Below, in pieces: positions 37,296 through 49,540 of a DNA stretch of 64,000 bases. The stretch covers positions 1-64,000 of the forward strand of contig JACSYO010001620.1 of assembly GCA_016806645.1 (NCBI GenBank), written 5' to 3'. Numbering within the stretch: position 1 is the stretch's first letter; every line of letters begins with the position of its first letter. A program made the translations under genes and the position numbers. The notes beneath the pieces are model-generated. The model had not been told where the DNA came from and did not search any database. It worked only from the letters and a program-made list of their open reading frames with translations. The stretch is from Ophiodon elongatus (lineage: Eukaryota > Chordata > Actinopteri > Perciformes > Hexagrammidae).

Positions 37296-38390
37296 AAAGT
37301 ACGTAAAATAAACTGTTTTTCATAGCTTTTATACTGTAGGAGATACATCAAAAATCAATTATACATCAATACATTCATCTCTATTAAACCCTAAAGTTAA
37401 TTCTGATCTGTCTTCACTTCAGAGATGTAACACATCAGTGCTCTGAGTTGCTGATGATTTGAGCTCCGTGAATGCTGCTCTCATGTGTCCTCGCCACAGA
37501 TTGTGAAGCTCCTCGCTCACGGCTCCTCAGAGATCCCTCCTCAGCCTCCTCGCTCCACAGAGCAGAGCTCTTTGAAACCAACAGTGGACTGTCGTTATCC
37601 CTGCTGTTTAGATATGGAAAGAAAGGTCCATACCAGTCTGGTGGGGCATAAGGGGCAGATGTTTGCCCCGGGGCCCCTCAACAGGTTGATCTGGCCCTGC
37701 ATCAGAGAGGTCTTTAAGGAGAGGTCTCCACTTCATTAACGAGCTACTCAAGAGTCACTGAAACCAGTCAAAACATTCCCCAAAGTCGCCTCATGAGCAT
37801 TAATGGACATGACTTCTTTTACACTGAAATACCAAATGGATAAATAAACATGTGTTTTGTGTTCCCCACAGAAAGCGCAATAAATACTGATGATTTTTTA
37901 AATTCATCTAAATGAGGATGATTTTTTTAAATGATCTCTGTAGGCTTCAGCTAATGACGACAGCAAAGTCCTTTCAGTCAGACATATGGATAACTCATCA
38001 CAGAAGACAAACGTAGTTGGATTTATTAGTTTGATTAAGTCTCTAAATACATGGTTGTTACATGCTGATTACAAGACTCCTGAAAGGGACTCGAGTGCAC
38101 TGGAGCCTCATGGAACGCAGACGGTCACATGATGGTGCACGTTAGAAGAATTCAGAGGCGACTGAGTGAGGCCATTCAAAGTGAGTTGCTGCGTGCCATG
38201 GTATTCAATATATAATAATTACTGTACTTTGATTGTGTTTTATGTACAGTCTCTGCATATCACACAAACATTTTGGTCAGCTTCTGTGTCTCCTGCCAGC
38301 CGGCAGCAGGGTGAACAGGCAGTGGCTGAGTGGATTCTGTTTGGTATCCTCTTGTCACCAATGTCACTGACGCTCTGCTGATGGGGAGCA
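37296..38390. other. Intergenic, no certain gene
   Basis: Contains one open stretch (about 37,495-37,737) that follows a tcctcgccacag acceptor-like sequence and reads IVKLLAHGSSEIPPQPPRST and onward. I could not relate it to a family, and no partner exons were found. Confidence 0.4.
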
Positions 38391-38735
38391 GTGGTGTTCG
38401 GGGCGGTTTGAATTGCCCGCTGCCTCTCAGAGGGAGACGGTGTTGAATCTTGAGCTGAAATCAACAGGCAACAGTTTGATGTAGGTTTTGTGACTGGAGG
38501 GCAGTTGAGACGGCATCCTATGTGGATCTGTTGGCTCTGTATGCAAACGGGTGAGGGTCCAGGCTGGCTGTTTTGTTTTTGACGTGCTGGAGAACCAGTT
38601 TCTCAAAGCACTTCATCAGAATGGGGCTGAGAGCCACCGGGCGGTGGTCATTTAGACTGGACACTGCAGAGGTTTAGGGACAGGGACGATGGGTTGCTGT
38701 CCTGGAGCAGGTGGGAACTCTCTCCTGTGACAGTG
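38391..38735 (-). pseudogene. LINE reverse-transcriptase fragment, degenerate
   Basis: The minus strand reads NDHRPVALSPILMKCFEKLV, then LQHVKNKTASLDPHPFAYRA and NRST, a stop, DAVSTAL. This is the typical fingers/palm start of LINE reverse transcriptases (RPVAL...FEKLV...LDPHPFAYR). In-frame stops show it is dead. The clade cannot be fixed from this short piece. Confidence 0.7.
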
Positions 38736-39235
38736 ATATGTTGTAAAATGTCAGTTCAATCAGGAGAGACTTCTTTAGAATTGAACAATAATTTATTACA
38801 TATGCATAACATTTGAATAGTGCGAAGTCTTTGGCGATTGGATTCTATCCTGAATAGGATGATCAAGGGGCCGTGATGCTGAGTTCTGATAAGGCAGAAT
38901 CACCCTGGAGTCCAGACACTGGTGGTGGTGGTGAAGAGGGGAGTTGCTGAAATCCGATGATGAATGAGGAGCATGACTGATGCTGACCGGAGGAGCCTGG
39001 GGTGGAGGAGGGTGGAAGAGCCTGGGGTGTAGGAGAGTCGCATCTGGTTTCGAGCTGAAATGACAACTGACAGCAGCCGAGCAAAGAACCCATTTAAAAG
39101 TTTGACAGAAACGATATGATTGGCTTAAGGAAACTGTGCAGCATCTGGTTGGTTACTTTAAAGTGGACGCCCACCAATCAGCTGATAGAGTAATCACAGG
39201 GAGAAATAGAGACTGAGATTTAGGAATGAAAAGCC
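38736..39235. other. Unassigned repeat-like sequence
   Basis: Contains tandem words (gagcctggggtggagga / gagcctggggtgtagga) and a TTTAAAAG box near 39,090. It may be part of an LTR element, but no ends were found. Confidence 0.3.
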
Positions 39236-39240
39236 ATGGG

Positions 39241-39985
39241 ATGGGAGCCAGAGCCTTCAGCTACCAAGCTCCTCTTCTATGGAACCAGCTTCCACTTTCA
39301 GTCCGGGGGGCAGACACAGTGACCACATTTAAGAGTAGACTTAAGACTTTCCTCTTTGATAGCGCTTATAGTTCTCGCCTCGCAGGTTTTCACAGATTAT
39401 GATTGCATCTGGACCCTGGTCCTGCCTCCTGGTTCCTGGTTCCTGGTTCCTGGTTCCTGGTTCCTGGTTCCTGCCGTGACCCTACTGACGCACATTCTTC
39501 TCTATTTTCCTTCTGTATGAATTCATGCACCATTAATGCACATTACTAACTCTGCTCCATCCCCGAAGTCTTTGTGCCTTCTCGCCTCGCAGGTTTCTAT
39601 GGATCGTGGTTAAATCTGGACCCTGGTCCTGCGTCCTGCTGTGGTCCTCCCCATCACCTACTGCTACTATTACATGAATCATTTCTGTCATGTGAATTGA
39701 ACGTGTTGTAACTCTGTTATGCTGTTCATTCTGTACACATGACATCTATTTTTGTACTCTGTCCATCCTGGGAGAGGATCCTCCTCTGTTGCTCTCCTGA
39801 AGGGTTCTTCCATTTTTCTCCCTGTTGAAAGGTTTTTTGGGGTGGGGGGAGTTTTTCCTGAGTCGATGAGAGGTCTTGGGACAGAGGATGTCGTTGTGTA
39901 CAGATTGTAAAGCCCTCTGAGGCAAATTTGTAATTTGTGATTTTGGGCTACACAAAAATAAATTGAATTGAATTGAATTGAAAAG
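39241..39985 (+). mobile_element. L2-clade LINE 3' end with TTGAA tail
   Basis: It opens with the C-terminal coding part: MGARAFSYQAPLLWNQLPLS, then VRGADTVTTFKSRLKTFLFD. The (A)P.LWN.LP...TFKSRLKTFLF pattern is typical of the L2 clade. A 3' UTR follows, ending cacaaaaataaattgaattg with TTGAA repeats. Between the coding end and the UTR some sequence present in the 53-kb copy is missing. A ggttcctggttcc mini-array (39,427-39,475) has expanded inside the UTR. Confidence 0.85.
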
Positions 39986-41458
39986 GAGAGTAAAGAAGTC
40001 TTCCTTTCTGAACTATCGCTTAAGCTCCATTTAGCTGGTTGACACATGTTCTTCTACACAACCAGGGATCTTATGAGTCCCAGCAGCTCTACTCATACTC
40101 ACTACCAGCAGGGTTACGTCCTCACATCCACTGTGGATAGTGGCTAGTGGCTAGTGGCTAGTGGTTCGTGGCTGGATAACGCCCTCAACTCACCATTCAT
40201 CCAGGCTTTCTGGTTGGGAAATGATTTCATTGTATTTTGTGATCACCACAGCATCACATTTGCTGATACATGATGTCCCTGTCGATGTATGTTCCTCCAG
40301 ATTGATGTAATTCTCTTGGTGGCAGCATCTCTGAACATGGGCCAGTCTGTACATTCAAAGCTTGGAGAGCATCTGTAGCTTCATCTGTCCACACTTCAAC
40401 TGTCTGTTTCTGATGTTAAGCGTTTAATTAGCTGGGCGTAAGCAGGAGCAGGGAATTATGATCCTATTGTCCAACTTGGGGGCAGAAGGGCTCTTTGTAG
40501 CTGGGAGATAATGTGGCTGACATTTCAACATGTAAAGCTCTACACCAGAGAAGCATTGTCCATCTACTTTGACTAAGTTGAGCGTTGTTGATGTGAACAC
40601 AGGCCGTCTCTCCTCGTCTTACCGGAGTCTTGGGTTTGGTGCAATAGCTCGATCCGATTGTGATGAAGCCAGGTTTCTGTAAAGACATGTGCACAACAGT
40701 CTCTGATCCTCCTGTTGCTTAGTTAGCCTGAGTCTTATTTCAGATCTTATTTTCCATGTTGAGAGGTAACAAAAAGGTCCCAATGTCATAACTCGCACCT
40801 TTGAATATGGTTTGTTGAGGTAATTGCTCTCTATGTGTAGCAGCAGTTTTATTATTGATGGTTGCCTCACATTACATTGTAATTACATGTAATGTTGTTG
40901 AGGAGAATTATTTAATTTTCGGAGGTGGAAATATGCTGGTAATGGCATATCAGTGTACTCGGCACATGTTTAAGAGTCATAGATAGTTTCTACATTGGCA
41001 AATTAACCCAATTTAAACCCGTTATTTCTAGTTGCATTGCTATTAGTATGGTCAATACCATTAATGCTTGAACCCATTTGAACCCATCTGGTCTGTAACC
41101 CACTTCATTATTGCCTTGTGATTACTGGAATAATTCTGCACCATATTACACAACAACATGCCATGTTGGAAGACATAAATGATAAGTGAAGGGACCAACG
41201 CTGTGTGCAAACTAAGCATGTTGGAGAGGTTATTGTGCACAAGACTAAAAACAAAAGAAAAACTCCTCCAAAGAGCTTCTCCGACTGGTGGGACCACATT
41301 GTGACTGATATTTATGATTAACGAGTACAACGTGAGTACAGGAGCAGCACAACAACAGGTCTGTTCACTGCTGGAAACTGTGAACAGTCAAATTACTTGA
41401 TTTGTATATTTGATGAGGTGTGTGTGTAGTGTGTGTTCTTTGTGCCTCCTTCCTCCAG
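39986..41458. other. Intergenic, nothing certain
   Basis: AT-rich sequence with a short tggctagtggctagtgg run (40,138-40,175). No gene or repeat was identified with confidence. Confidence 0.4.
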
Positions 41459-41567
41459 AAAGTACAGTCGGCTCATCAGAAGCAGCTCAGAAACCATCGA
41501 TGCTGACAAGAACAAGGGAAGCAGCGTTAAGCAAAAAGAAAAGCCTCAGTATAGTGCGACTTAAAAG
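41459..41567 (+). other. Orphan exon-like segment
   Basis: It has a pyrimidine-rich acceptor (gtgcctccttcctccag) and a strong donor-like aaaag|gtaaag 109 bp apart. One frame is open throughout (STVGSSEAAQKPSMLTRTRE then AALSKKKSLSIVRLK). Another frame reads KYSRLIRSSSETIDADKNKG and runs to a TAA. No neighbouring exons or homologue were recognised, so it may be coincidence or an exon of an unknown plus-strand transcript. Confidence 0.25.
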
Positions 41568-41893
41568 GTAAAGAAATGATTTTAAAAAAGTATAAAAACA
41601 CTAAGAAATGATATACAAAATAGTTTCCCATTAAGCCATATTATACTATAGCAAAAGTCAGTAGCATAATATGTTAAAAGAAAAAGTCAATAAAGCCGTA
41701 GTAGGACATCTTATGTAATAAACATAAGCCGTAATAGTCAACTGTGAAGAAGGTAATGAAAAGTAATGTGGAAGGGAAAATATTTGTGTGTGTGCTTAAT
41801 ACATGTCTTGTGCGTAGTGAAACTATGAAGCCACATTAACGCATATATCCGGATTATTAAGAACACAATATTCATAGTTACATATACAGTATC

Positions 41894-42594
41894 TGTTAGT
41901 CATTGACATAGTATTAGTATAAGTTAGACTTATGTGAATCGGTAAAGCAACCCACATAGAGAACAGTGTTCAAGTAGTCTGAGGAGATAAGCTGAGTAGG
42001 GGAGGGCACACCGTTGAGACACAGAGAACTGCGTGTAAGAGAAGCCTGCAAACGGCTCTCTGACACAAGGCTCAGCAGGAGATAAAGTCTGGCCTTGCAC
42101 ATTCTAGCGTGGGCCGGTAGAGATGGCGCCTTGGCCCCCAGCTGGTGTTTAAAGCGATTCAGACCCCAAGGGCTAGGGAAGGACTAGATATTATGACTAG
42201 TAGCGGGTGAAGGTTATGACAAGGGAGGGTAAGAATGGGAGGCAGACAGTGAAGTAATCAGTTTCTGTATTGAGGCGGCGTCAACTGGGGAGCATGGCGT
42301 GCGTGAGTTATGAGGTCACCCTATACGAAGGGGAAAAGATGGCCACCGGGGCGGGGTTGAGGGGTGGAGCAGTGGACCGTACCTAACCTGTGCATTGCAT
42401 TACGTACGTACATTACTATGTCAATCTGAATGTTCGCGAGTTGTTGTATGCCTGGACCCAACTCGGTTCGTTTGTAACCTGTGTGTTGCAAATAAATCTA
42501 CGTGAATTGAACTTTGATCCAATCTCTCTGGTATTCTGTGGGTGGTCAATTACTGAGATCCGTAAGTGAGTTCCTGTGGCGCCTCACTAGCAGT
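41894..42594 (+). mobile_element. Solo-LTR-like block
   Basis: About 700 bp, more GC-rich than its surroundings, starting TGTTAGTC. It has an AATAAA at 42,491-42,496 followed by a T/G-rich stretch and ends near tggcgcctcactagcagtca. The TG...CA ends and late poly(A) signal suit an LTR, but no target duplication was found and no internal genes flank it. Confidence 0.35.
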
Positions 42595-42599
42595 CAGAT

Positions 42600-43110
42600 A
42601 GGAAAAAGCTATTAAGTTTATACAGAATCAGGTTTTAAGAAAGTTAGCCATCATCGAGCAGAATACGCAATAAACGAAAGAAATTCAGCCACGACAGTAA
42701 ACATCAAAATGCCGTTGTATAGTTTGTAAAACCAATACATAAAAAATGTGTGTAGTTTGTTAAAAGTCGTCATATTGTACACTTTTCATATGCTGGCTCC
42801 CTTTATACATTTCAGTACTTCATACTAATTTCAACTATGACTTCTTTTAACTTTCGACATACTATTCTGCCTTGTTCATGACATTTTGACACACTTTGCT
42901 CTGACTCATTTCGACATTTTATGACTTTTTGACGTACTATACAGGGGTCACTAATTGGCGGACTGCGGTCCGGACCTGGACCCGGACGCCGTTGTATCTG
43001 GACCCATAACCGATAGATAATTGAGAATTATTAAATTCTGACGCTTCTATTTACCCGGCGCAGCTTTTGCAGCCTCCGGCTCTGGTTCAGCGTTCCCCGC
43101 GACCCTGAAT
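42600..43110. other. Intergenic, nothing recognised
   Basis: AT-rich sequence rich in the words gacatactat and cgacattttgac; no gene or repeat family seen. Confidence 0.4.
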
Positions 43111-43215
43111 AGGATGAACAGTCCAGGATGAACAGTCCAGGATGGACAGTCCAGGATGAACAGTCCAGGATGAACAGTCCAGGATGAACAGTCCAGGATG
43201 AACAGTCCAGGATGA
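43111..43215. repeat. 14-bp minisatellite, 7-8 copies
   Basis: Tandem aggatgaacagtcc units; one unit reads aggatggacagtcc. Confidence 0.95.
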
Positions 43216-43975
43216 CGGATGGATGGATAACGTATGCGGACAATGGCTGTAGCCTATGAATGGCCCGAGGAAGAAAGACACACAGACACCATGTTCATCT
43301 GAGAGAAGGTGGTGGGATAATTCATTAAATTAGCCGTTAATCTATAAATAGTCGGTTACGAAATCCCACCAGGTCTTGTTGGCTGTGACTTTGTTCGGAT
43401 AGTTTTAGTTGGGTTGTCTTGTCGTCTTGGCACCGGCACACACTCCCAGTTGGAAAGTGTGTGTACCTTCACTTATTATTTATGTCTGGCGGCATGTTGT
43501 TGTGTGATATTGTCCAGAAGTATTTCAATAATCACAATGCTATGATGAAATGGGTTACAGACTAAACATGGGGTTGATTAGGCATTGTAGAAACTATCAC
43601 TATCCATCCATCCATCTTCAGATCACAGAGTAAACTGACGTGTTTGTTACAGTATTCAAGCAGTTGGTGAAGTGAAGCCGTGACAGACATAGGAGCATTG
43701 TGTGCTGGAGATTAAAACTGGGCCATAAATAATAAAACTTCTGCTGAACATGCAACACTCGGAGATGAATTAACGTTACATTAACAAATACATCATGCAT
43801 GAAGTCTGTTCAGAACTTTACCACACAGCAAGGGAACCAAGCGACAACCTTCAGCCAACACATGGAGTTAACCATTTAACTGCAAGCAGCTCCGTTATTT
43901 AAATACATTTGTTTCTTGAACTTCTTACACTAAGAGAGTATTGTGTTTATTATCCGCTGTTGTTGCCCTCCTGCT
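43216..43975. other. Intergenic, nothing recognised
   Basis: No exon, RNA gene or transposon identified. Confidence 0.4.
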
Positions 43976-44240
43976 CATCGGCAAAGGATTGACTTTAAAA
44001 TCCTGCAGTTGGTTCATAAAGCACTGAATGGTTTAGGGCCTGAATACATTTCTGATCTACTGCTACCTTATGAACCATCCCGACCCCTGAGGTCGTCTGG
44101 GACCGGTCTACTTTCTGTTCCAAGAGTCAGAACTAAACATTGAGAAGCAGCGTTCAGTTCTTCTGCTCCACATATCTGGAACAAGGTCCCTGAAAGCTGC
44201 AGGTCTGCTGAGACCCTCAGAGATATTTTTTAGAACGTCT
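43976..44240 (+). pseudogene. L2-like LINE C-terminal fragment
   Basis: It reads RQRIDFKILQLVHKALNGLG, then PEYISDLLLPYEPSRPLRSS and GTGLLSVPRVRTKH, a TGA, then EAAFSSSAPHIWNKVPESCR and SAETLRDIF. This is the usual end of fish L2/Rex-type LINE proteins, in which the TGA position is normally a sense codon. It differs from the LINE at 39.2 kb and belongs to a second lineage. Confidence 0.75.
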
Positions 44241-46700
44241 CTGGAATGCTGCAGCGTAGAAAAACTCATCAAAGTTGGAGCTTTCCGGCGATAGTGTCGC
44301 CTTCAGAAGCTTTGCAATCCAGCATGGAACAAAGTGTGTGTTTATGAACTAATCAATCCCACAATCAATGTCTTCTGTGATTAGTCATCCTTATATCTGT
44401 GCAGAAAGTACACCTGCCCTGCTCATCAGGGGCAAGATGGCGCCCACGAGGATCTTCTTCTTCTTTGGAGTTTTTTGGCAGCCGTTACATCACATTGCTG
44501 CCACCTTGTGGAACTATTCTGTTACTGTGCCATCTTGGATCCTTTTTTACTCGACCAGCAACTCAAGAAGCGGCTTCGTTGGAAAACTTTTATTCCTTCT
44601 TCTTTCCGAACACAAGGTGTGGGCGGAAAGAGAAGTGAGGTCCACTTAAAATGAGGGAAACAATACAATCAAATGCTGATTGACATTTGTGTGAAGCCCA
44701 TTTCCCATCTCTTCTCTTCCCGCCCCACACCTCCAACATAACAGGACTGGGCAGCTGGCCCCGCTCGTAGAACCCAGGGTGGTGTGTCCCACCATCATTC
44801 TGGTCCACTTGACCTGTTCCCTCCTCTGAGAACCTAGTCTCTACTAAGTGCTGACAGCGGTTCATGGACTCAGTCAGCCCAACTCTGGGATCCACCAGAA
44901 CCGACGAGTCAGTGCTGCCAGATCCTTCTGTCAAACTTAGAAGTTGCTATCCGTACCTATGATCTGCGTGGCATTAGTATTCATTCATTCATTAGGTCTA
45001 CTCTTTCATTCCAGATCAACTTCCAGAGTCTCCAGCAGTCAAACTGGTGCAGAAGGCCATGATACTGCAGAACTCAAGCCTACGACCCTCTTCACTTAAA
45101 GAAAAGGTGTCAGTGCAAGATAAACAAAATCACAACTTTATATTGAACAGCCTATAGTGATAATAGAATTGAGGTGTCGGACAGATATCAAGACATTATT
45201 AGTACCAATTTTGAACTAAATCAATTTGAGATTAAGTCGGTGACTTTAGCTTAACAGCAGTAACTGCCCTCACTAATGACAACTAGCATTTCAATCAAGA
45301 GAGACCAGCTGAATAAAGGATAATTGTTAATTGTTAACAGATGATATGAGATGATAAAGCATGAATGAACTGAAGGTAGAGAGATGGTCATATTTAAAAG
45401 AGACAGCAGCAAGATGATAGGCTAACCATGTAATTGTTTCGTTGTGCTTATTGGATAGAAGAGACCAGCTGATCTCGACAGCTGGCGTCTGATTGACGCC
45501 CGAATAATGACAGCAAGTAAATGAGTGAGCATGTGTGAGAAGTGATTGGCAGATGTATGAAAAATAAATACAGGCTTGCAAGAGTATGGTCTTCTGACTG
45601 AACTTAAGCTAAAGCTACATATAATTGATCATGTTAACTACCTATAAACCTATATTTTCACTTCATTCGGTAGCACAAACAGCCAGTGAGCTGACTGAGT
45701 TACTGTAATGTTGAAATCCTTAAATGTACCAAAGATGAGCCTCCATGATGAGGCAGCAGGAAAACCTCCTCATGCACGAAGGGGAGAATTGAACCAGAAT
45801 ATGGGTTGTGAATTTAGCTTCTCTTTTTGTTTTTGAAGGGGGACAATCTGTTACTTCCTCTCTGAAGTTACACGTCTCAGTTGAAGCGCACAAACTTGGG
45901 TGATTAGCATTTCACTTTATTCAGTTGTGATTTCAAGCTGACAAGACGAGTGGTGTATATATATTACACAAGCACCCAAGACGTTTCATCTGGCCCCTGA
46001 TAGGTGGACATCATCACAGCGGGCTACAGTAGCTGCACGTTCACATGTGTGATGGACAATTAGTTACGTTAACCGACAGGTATCATGACTCGCCAACACT
46101 CCTTTGACTTTGTAACTTTCAGTTCAAAACATGAAGTGGTACAGACACACAATAAATGAAATGTATTAGCTTGGGCTTTAGGATAAAATACATTATAAAA
46201 ACTTAATTTCTCTCATCACATTAGAAAAGACGCAGTGATACCCAGCCTTTCAGAAAGGCTTTGATGGACGAGTACACACAGGTAACCGAGAGCTTCAAGT
46301 TTTATTTTCCTAACAACCAGAAGTCTTACTGCTCTCTCCCATACAGGTCTGTTCCTTTTCTTAACTCTTTGAAGCAGAGCTCTTTTTTCCCTCATGGGTT
46401 TATGGAAAGAGAAATAAGAACGCAGCTCCTCTTCTCTTTCTGGCCCAGATCACTTGAGCCTGTGCAGTTCCAGTCTGAGATGAATGAGCGGACTGTGGCG
46501 CTGAAGCAGCCTGCTAAGCTGCTGTCTACTCTAAAGAGAAGGGTTGGACAATTAGGGACTGAATTTGACACCAAACATCGACAACAGTTGACAACTGAAA
46601 TGTGTGAGGTGAAATTTTAGGACAAGGGTAGTACAAAGTCTCTCTCTCTGCCGTCTGTTACTTGCCCGTAACCCACTGATTACTCGCCGCGATCAAAACA
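44241..46700. other. Intergenic, nothing recognised
   Basis: About 2.4 kb without a convincing gene. A 119-codon plus-strand frame at 46,261-46,620 lies antisense to the likely fam210a 3' flank and resembles no family I know. Confidence 0.4.
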
Positions 46701-46706
46701 GGATAA

Positions 46707-46712
46707 TTTATT
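46707..46712 (-). terminator. Candidate poly(A) signal of fam210a
   Basis: On the minus strand this reads AATAAA about 27 bases after the fam210a stop, which would give a very short 3' UTR. A second minus-strand hexamer near 46,300 could be used instead. Confidence 0.4.
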
Positions 46713-46738
46713 CAGAGCCCACCAGCAAACGGGATTCG

Positions 46739-47907
46739 CTACTCGTTTTTCTTCCTAAAAAACGATTTCCCCTCTGTGACTCTGTCTTTGGTTTCCTGCA
46801 GCTTCTCAGAGAGCTTGTCCTTAGTCTCTTCCATCTTCTCAGAGAAGAGTTCTTTAGTTTCCTCCATTCTCTCTGAAAACCTCTCCTTTGTCTCCTCCAT
46901 CTTGTCCTGGATGTATTCTTTGACCGGCGGCGGTGTGGACATGTAGCCGTGCTTGCGGAGATACTGAACAGACAGTGACGTGCCGCCCAGGGTCGCCGTG
47001 TATCGAGCAGGGGTCGCGATCTGGAGGGAAACAAGGAAACACAGCTACTGGTCAGCAGAGCAAAAGGCCCGAAGCCATCACTCACGAAGAGGTGAGGAGA
47101 TTTGATAGAATGAATATTTGATTGAAACAATGCTTTGATGCTGAACAATGAATCAAAATGTTTGATGTTCACTTCAATAAGTAAAAACCCCAGAGGCTCC
47201 TGGATTAAATGACCTTGTACATGGCGTACGCAGTGAGAGCGTAGCCACTCGAAGAGTTTCTCAAAACGCTGACTAGTGACTCTGGAAGACCAACCATCTC
47301 CAGGAAGGGCACGACGTTCACCCCTCTGGAGGAAGACGGGCATAAAGGTGGTCAGTACAACAGATTGAGAGATTGTGCAGCACATAAAATACAGTTTTTC
47401 TTCCAAAAAGACACTAAATAAATATATTTCAGGGACAAATGTTGCTCTATGATAGAAAGCCATGAACTCAGAAGACAACAAGACTCACTTCATAGCAGCG
47501 TAATAGAAGGTTCCAAACCAGACTGAGGACGTGAGGAGATGCACAGGGATCATCACCTTCCCATACTGTTTGAAGGTCCTCTTAAACCTCTGGACCAAAC
47601 CAATGGACTTGTCCTGCAGGGGGTCCACCTCCAGCGCATCAGACCCGGCGTCCTCTTTCTGGACCTCCTGTGTCTGAGGCGTGGAGCTGGACTCTGGCTC
47701 CCCCTGTGGTGCCTGCTGTTTTGGCTGATGTGCCGCCTTGGTGGAGGCTGTGGTCGACAGCCAGCAGCGGCCTGTGGGCGGCGACGGGCGGAGGACACAG
47801 CAACAAAACGCTGCTGTCGGTTCGGGGGCGGTGACGCCCACCAGTAGGGGGCGTGCTGCTGCCAAATGCCGCAGAGTCCCGTGATTCAGGATGCGCTGCA
47901 TGGTCAC
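46739..47907 (-). CDS. fam210a: FAM210A, mitochondrial DUF1279 protein (3 coding exons)
   Basis: FAM210A is a mitochondrial inner-membrane protein linked in vertebrates to mitochondrial translation and muscle/bone mass. Coding exons on the minus strand are 47,907-47,489 (donor AA|GTGAGT), 47,325-47,214 (acceptor cttcctccag, donor AAG|GTCATT) and 47,020-46,739 (acceptor tttccctccag, stop TAG). Splicing gives 270 aa, close to the 272 of the human protein. Residues 1-50 are Arg/Ala-rich and suit a mitochondrial presequence. DUF1279 spans about 95-205, including DPLQDKSIGLVQRFKRTFKQ, a membrane segment at about 115-138, and GVNVVPFLEMVGLPESLVSV. The C-terminus has four 11-residue repeats (MEETKERFSER type, starting at 218, 229, 240 and 251), predicted as a helical or coiled segment. 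A second Met at residue 3 could be the true start. The gene converges on ldlrad4, as in mammals. Confidence 0.95.
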
Positions 47908-47960
47908 CCTCCTCGACTCCTCCCCACCTCCTCTCTGCCGCTGTGATGGTTATCCACAGA
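47908..47960 (-). other. fam210a: fam210a 5' UTR part of the first coding exon
   Basis: The acceptor gtctcgcccccag lies just upstream of the start codon, making 47,960-47,908 untranslated. The intron between it and the upstream exon is about 1.1 kb. Confidence 0.6.
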
Positions 47961-48483
47961 CTGGGGGCGAGACAAGGCAGACATTTCATAAACTCCAAAT
48001 ACAGTCTAGTGCGCCAGCTCACAAATAATGTAACTATCAATTAATCTCCCAATTACTGCATTGAGTAATCCATTACTCGTTTGAGTCTGTAATATGTAAA
48101 ACAATATCAAATATCCATTACGAGTTCCAGACTCCACGGTAACATCTTTGAACCGTTTGCTTTAGCACACTGAGCTTTGTTCAAAAACCGTAAAATACAG
48201 TTTATAGCTTATTAACAAGGAACACTAAGAAAATAAGTAAATATTGATTTGAGAAGGCTACTATTTTTGCCTAAAACACAATTTGAATGATTGCCGATTG
48301 ATTTTCTGTCAAAAACGTTAACAGACTGATCCTTTCAGCTCGACGATCTTCCTGAATCCACTCTTCTGATTGGGAACTATAGAACAAGACCAAAGGGGCA
48401 TTTTTATGCAATAATGAGTATGAATCATCAACATGTCGCTGGAAAAGCAAAGGCTAAATCCTGCACATGAAGCGTTGTTCAGT

Positions 48484-48516
48484 AGTATCATCATCATCAT
48501 CATCATCATTATTACT
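48484..48516. repeat. (ATC)n microsatellite in fam210a first intron
   Basis: Seven to eight ATC copies followed by ATT/ACT/ACC variants. Confidence 0.9.
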
Positions 48517-49079
48517 ACCACCACCCATCATGAGGAGGAACAGACAGAGCTTCCCCCCTCAGGTTACTAAACAAGTTACATCACTTCTGTAAACTCCCAT
48601 CTACCAACATGCTGCCAGAGCTGAGCGGAAACGCCACAATAAGACCGGAAGTCGTTCGTGTGGTCTTCACAATAAAAGCACTCAAACAGACTGCGGGATA
48701 AAGAGACGGAAGGAATGTGGCTTGGCTTGTTTTAAAGGTTCCGACCGGAAATCTACAGCTCAACGGACGCTAGCTTCACACGTGCATGTGTGTAAGGCTA
48801 GTTGACATTGTCCGGTGTTTGTTGGAGGACAAGGAGGACGCGGTTGGCTCCTGGTTCTCTAGACGAGTGAAGTAAAGCGGATTGAGTCTTAAGGAAGCAG
48901 ACAGCCGTCTTCTGGAGACTCTGGTTAGCAGGCGGCCGAGTTAAGGCCAGACCCGGAACTGAGCCAACTTTAGCTTTGGAGTTAGCGCGGTAACATTAGC
49001 TGTTAGCTGTGGGCTAGCAGCACTGCTCCCCCTAAAGTACACAAGTACAAGTACAATATACCAAGCAGAATACACTCAC

Positions 49080-49260
49080 GGTGGCTGGTACTTCAGGTCT
49101 CGCCCTTGATGCGGTGGAGCCCGGGTTATGCGTCGTTCAAGGACCACAGACTGCGTGGAGAGCAGCATGTAACCCCAGCCGCGCACAGACTCATGGGAAA
49201 TGGAGTCCGCATTGGTGAAATGTGCAAGAAACTCATTTCCCAAGCTGCCTAGCGCAAGGT
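49080..49260 (-). promoter_or_regulatory. fam210a: fam210a non-coding first exon and promoter region (inferred)
   Basis: A near-consensus donor CACC|GTGAGTG lies at 49,080/49,079 on the minus strand. The sequence upstream is relatively CpG-rich (for example agccgcgcacag and gtcgctcgcgacc) and is bordered by AT microsatellites from 49,360. The first exon therefore probably ends at 49,080, with transcription starting within about 180 bp. The start site itself is not visible. Confidence 0.5.
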
Positions 49261-49357
49261 CAATTCCTTGGATTTCTGTGTGTCGCTCGCGACCTTCACA
49301 TTGGATATATACTATTCAGACGCACGATTCTGAATATCTTTGGTTTAACTGTTAAAT

Positions 49358-49443
49358 ACTATATATATATATAAATATATTTATATATCAATATATATAG
49401 TTGTATATGTATCTATAAATATATTTATACATATAGTATTTAT

Positions 49444-49488
<45 letters not shown>

Positions 49489-49540
49489 TTTATATAAAAT
49501 AAAATAATATATATGTATATATATATATATATATATATAA
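49358..49540. repeat. TA-rich microsatellite cluster upstream of fam210a
   Basis: Several TA and TAAATA runs with a short GAGAGA stretch, about 100-300 bp upstream of the inferred fam210a promoter. Confidence 0.92.

Noticed and set aside
37485..37739. 84-codon open frame after an acceptor-like cgccacag
   Set aside because: No family resemblance; composition and neighbours suggest repeat-derived sequence, so not called as a gene.
46261..46620. 119-codon plus-strand open frame
   Set aside because: No homology recognised, no splice context, antisense to the likely fam210a 3' flank.
47539..47847. 102-codon plus-strand open frame
   Set aside because: Antisense shadow of the fam210a first coding exon.
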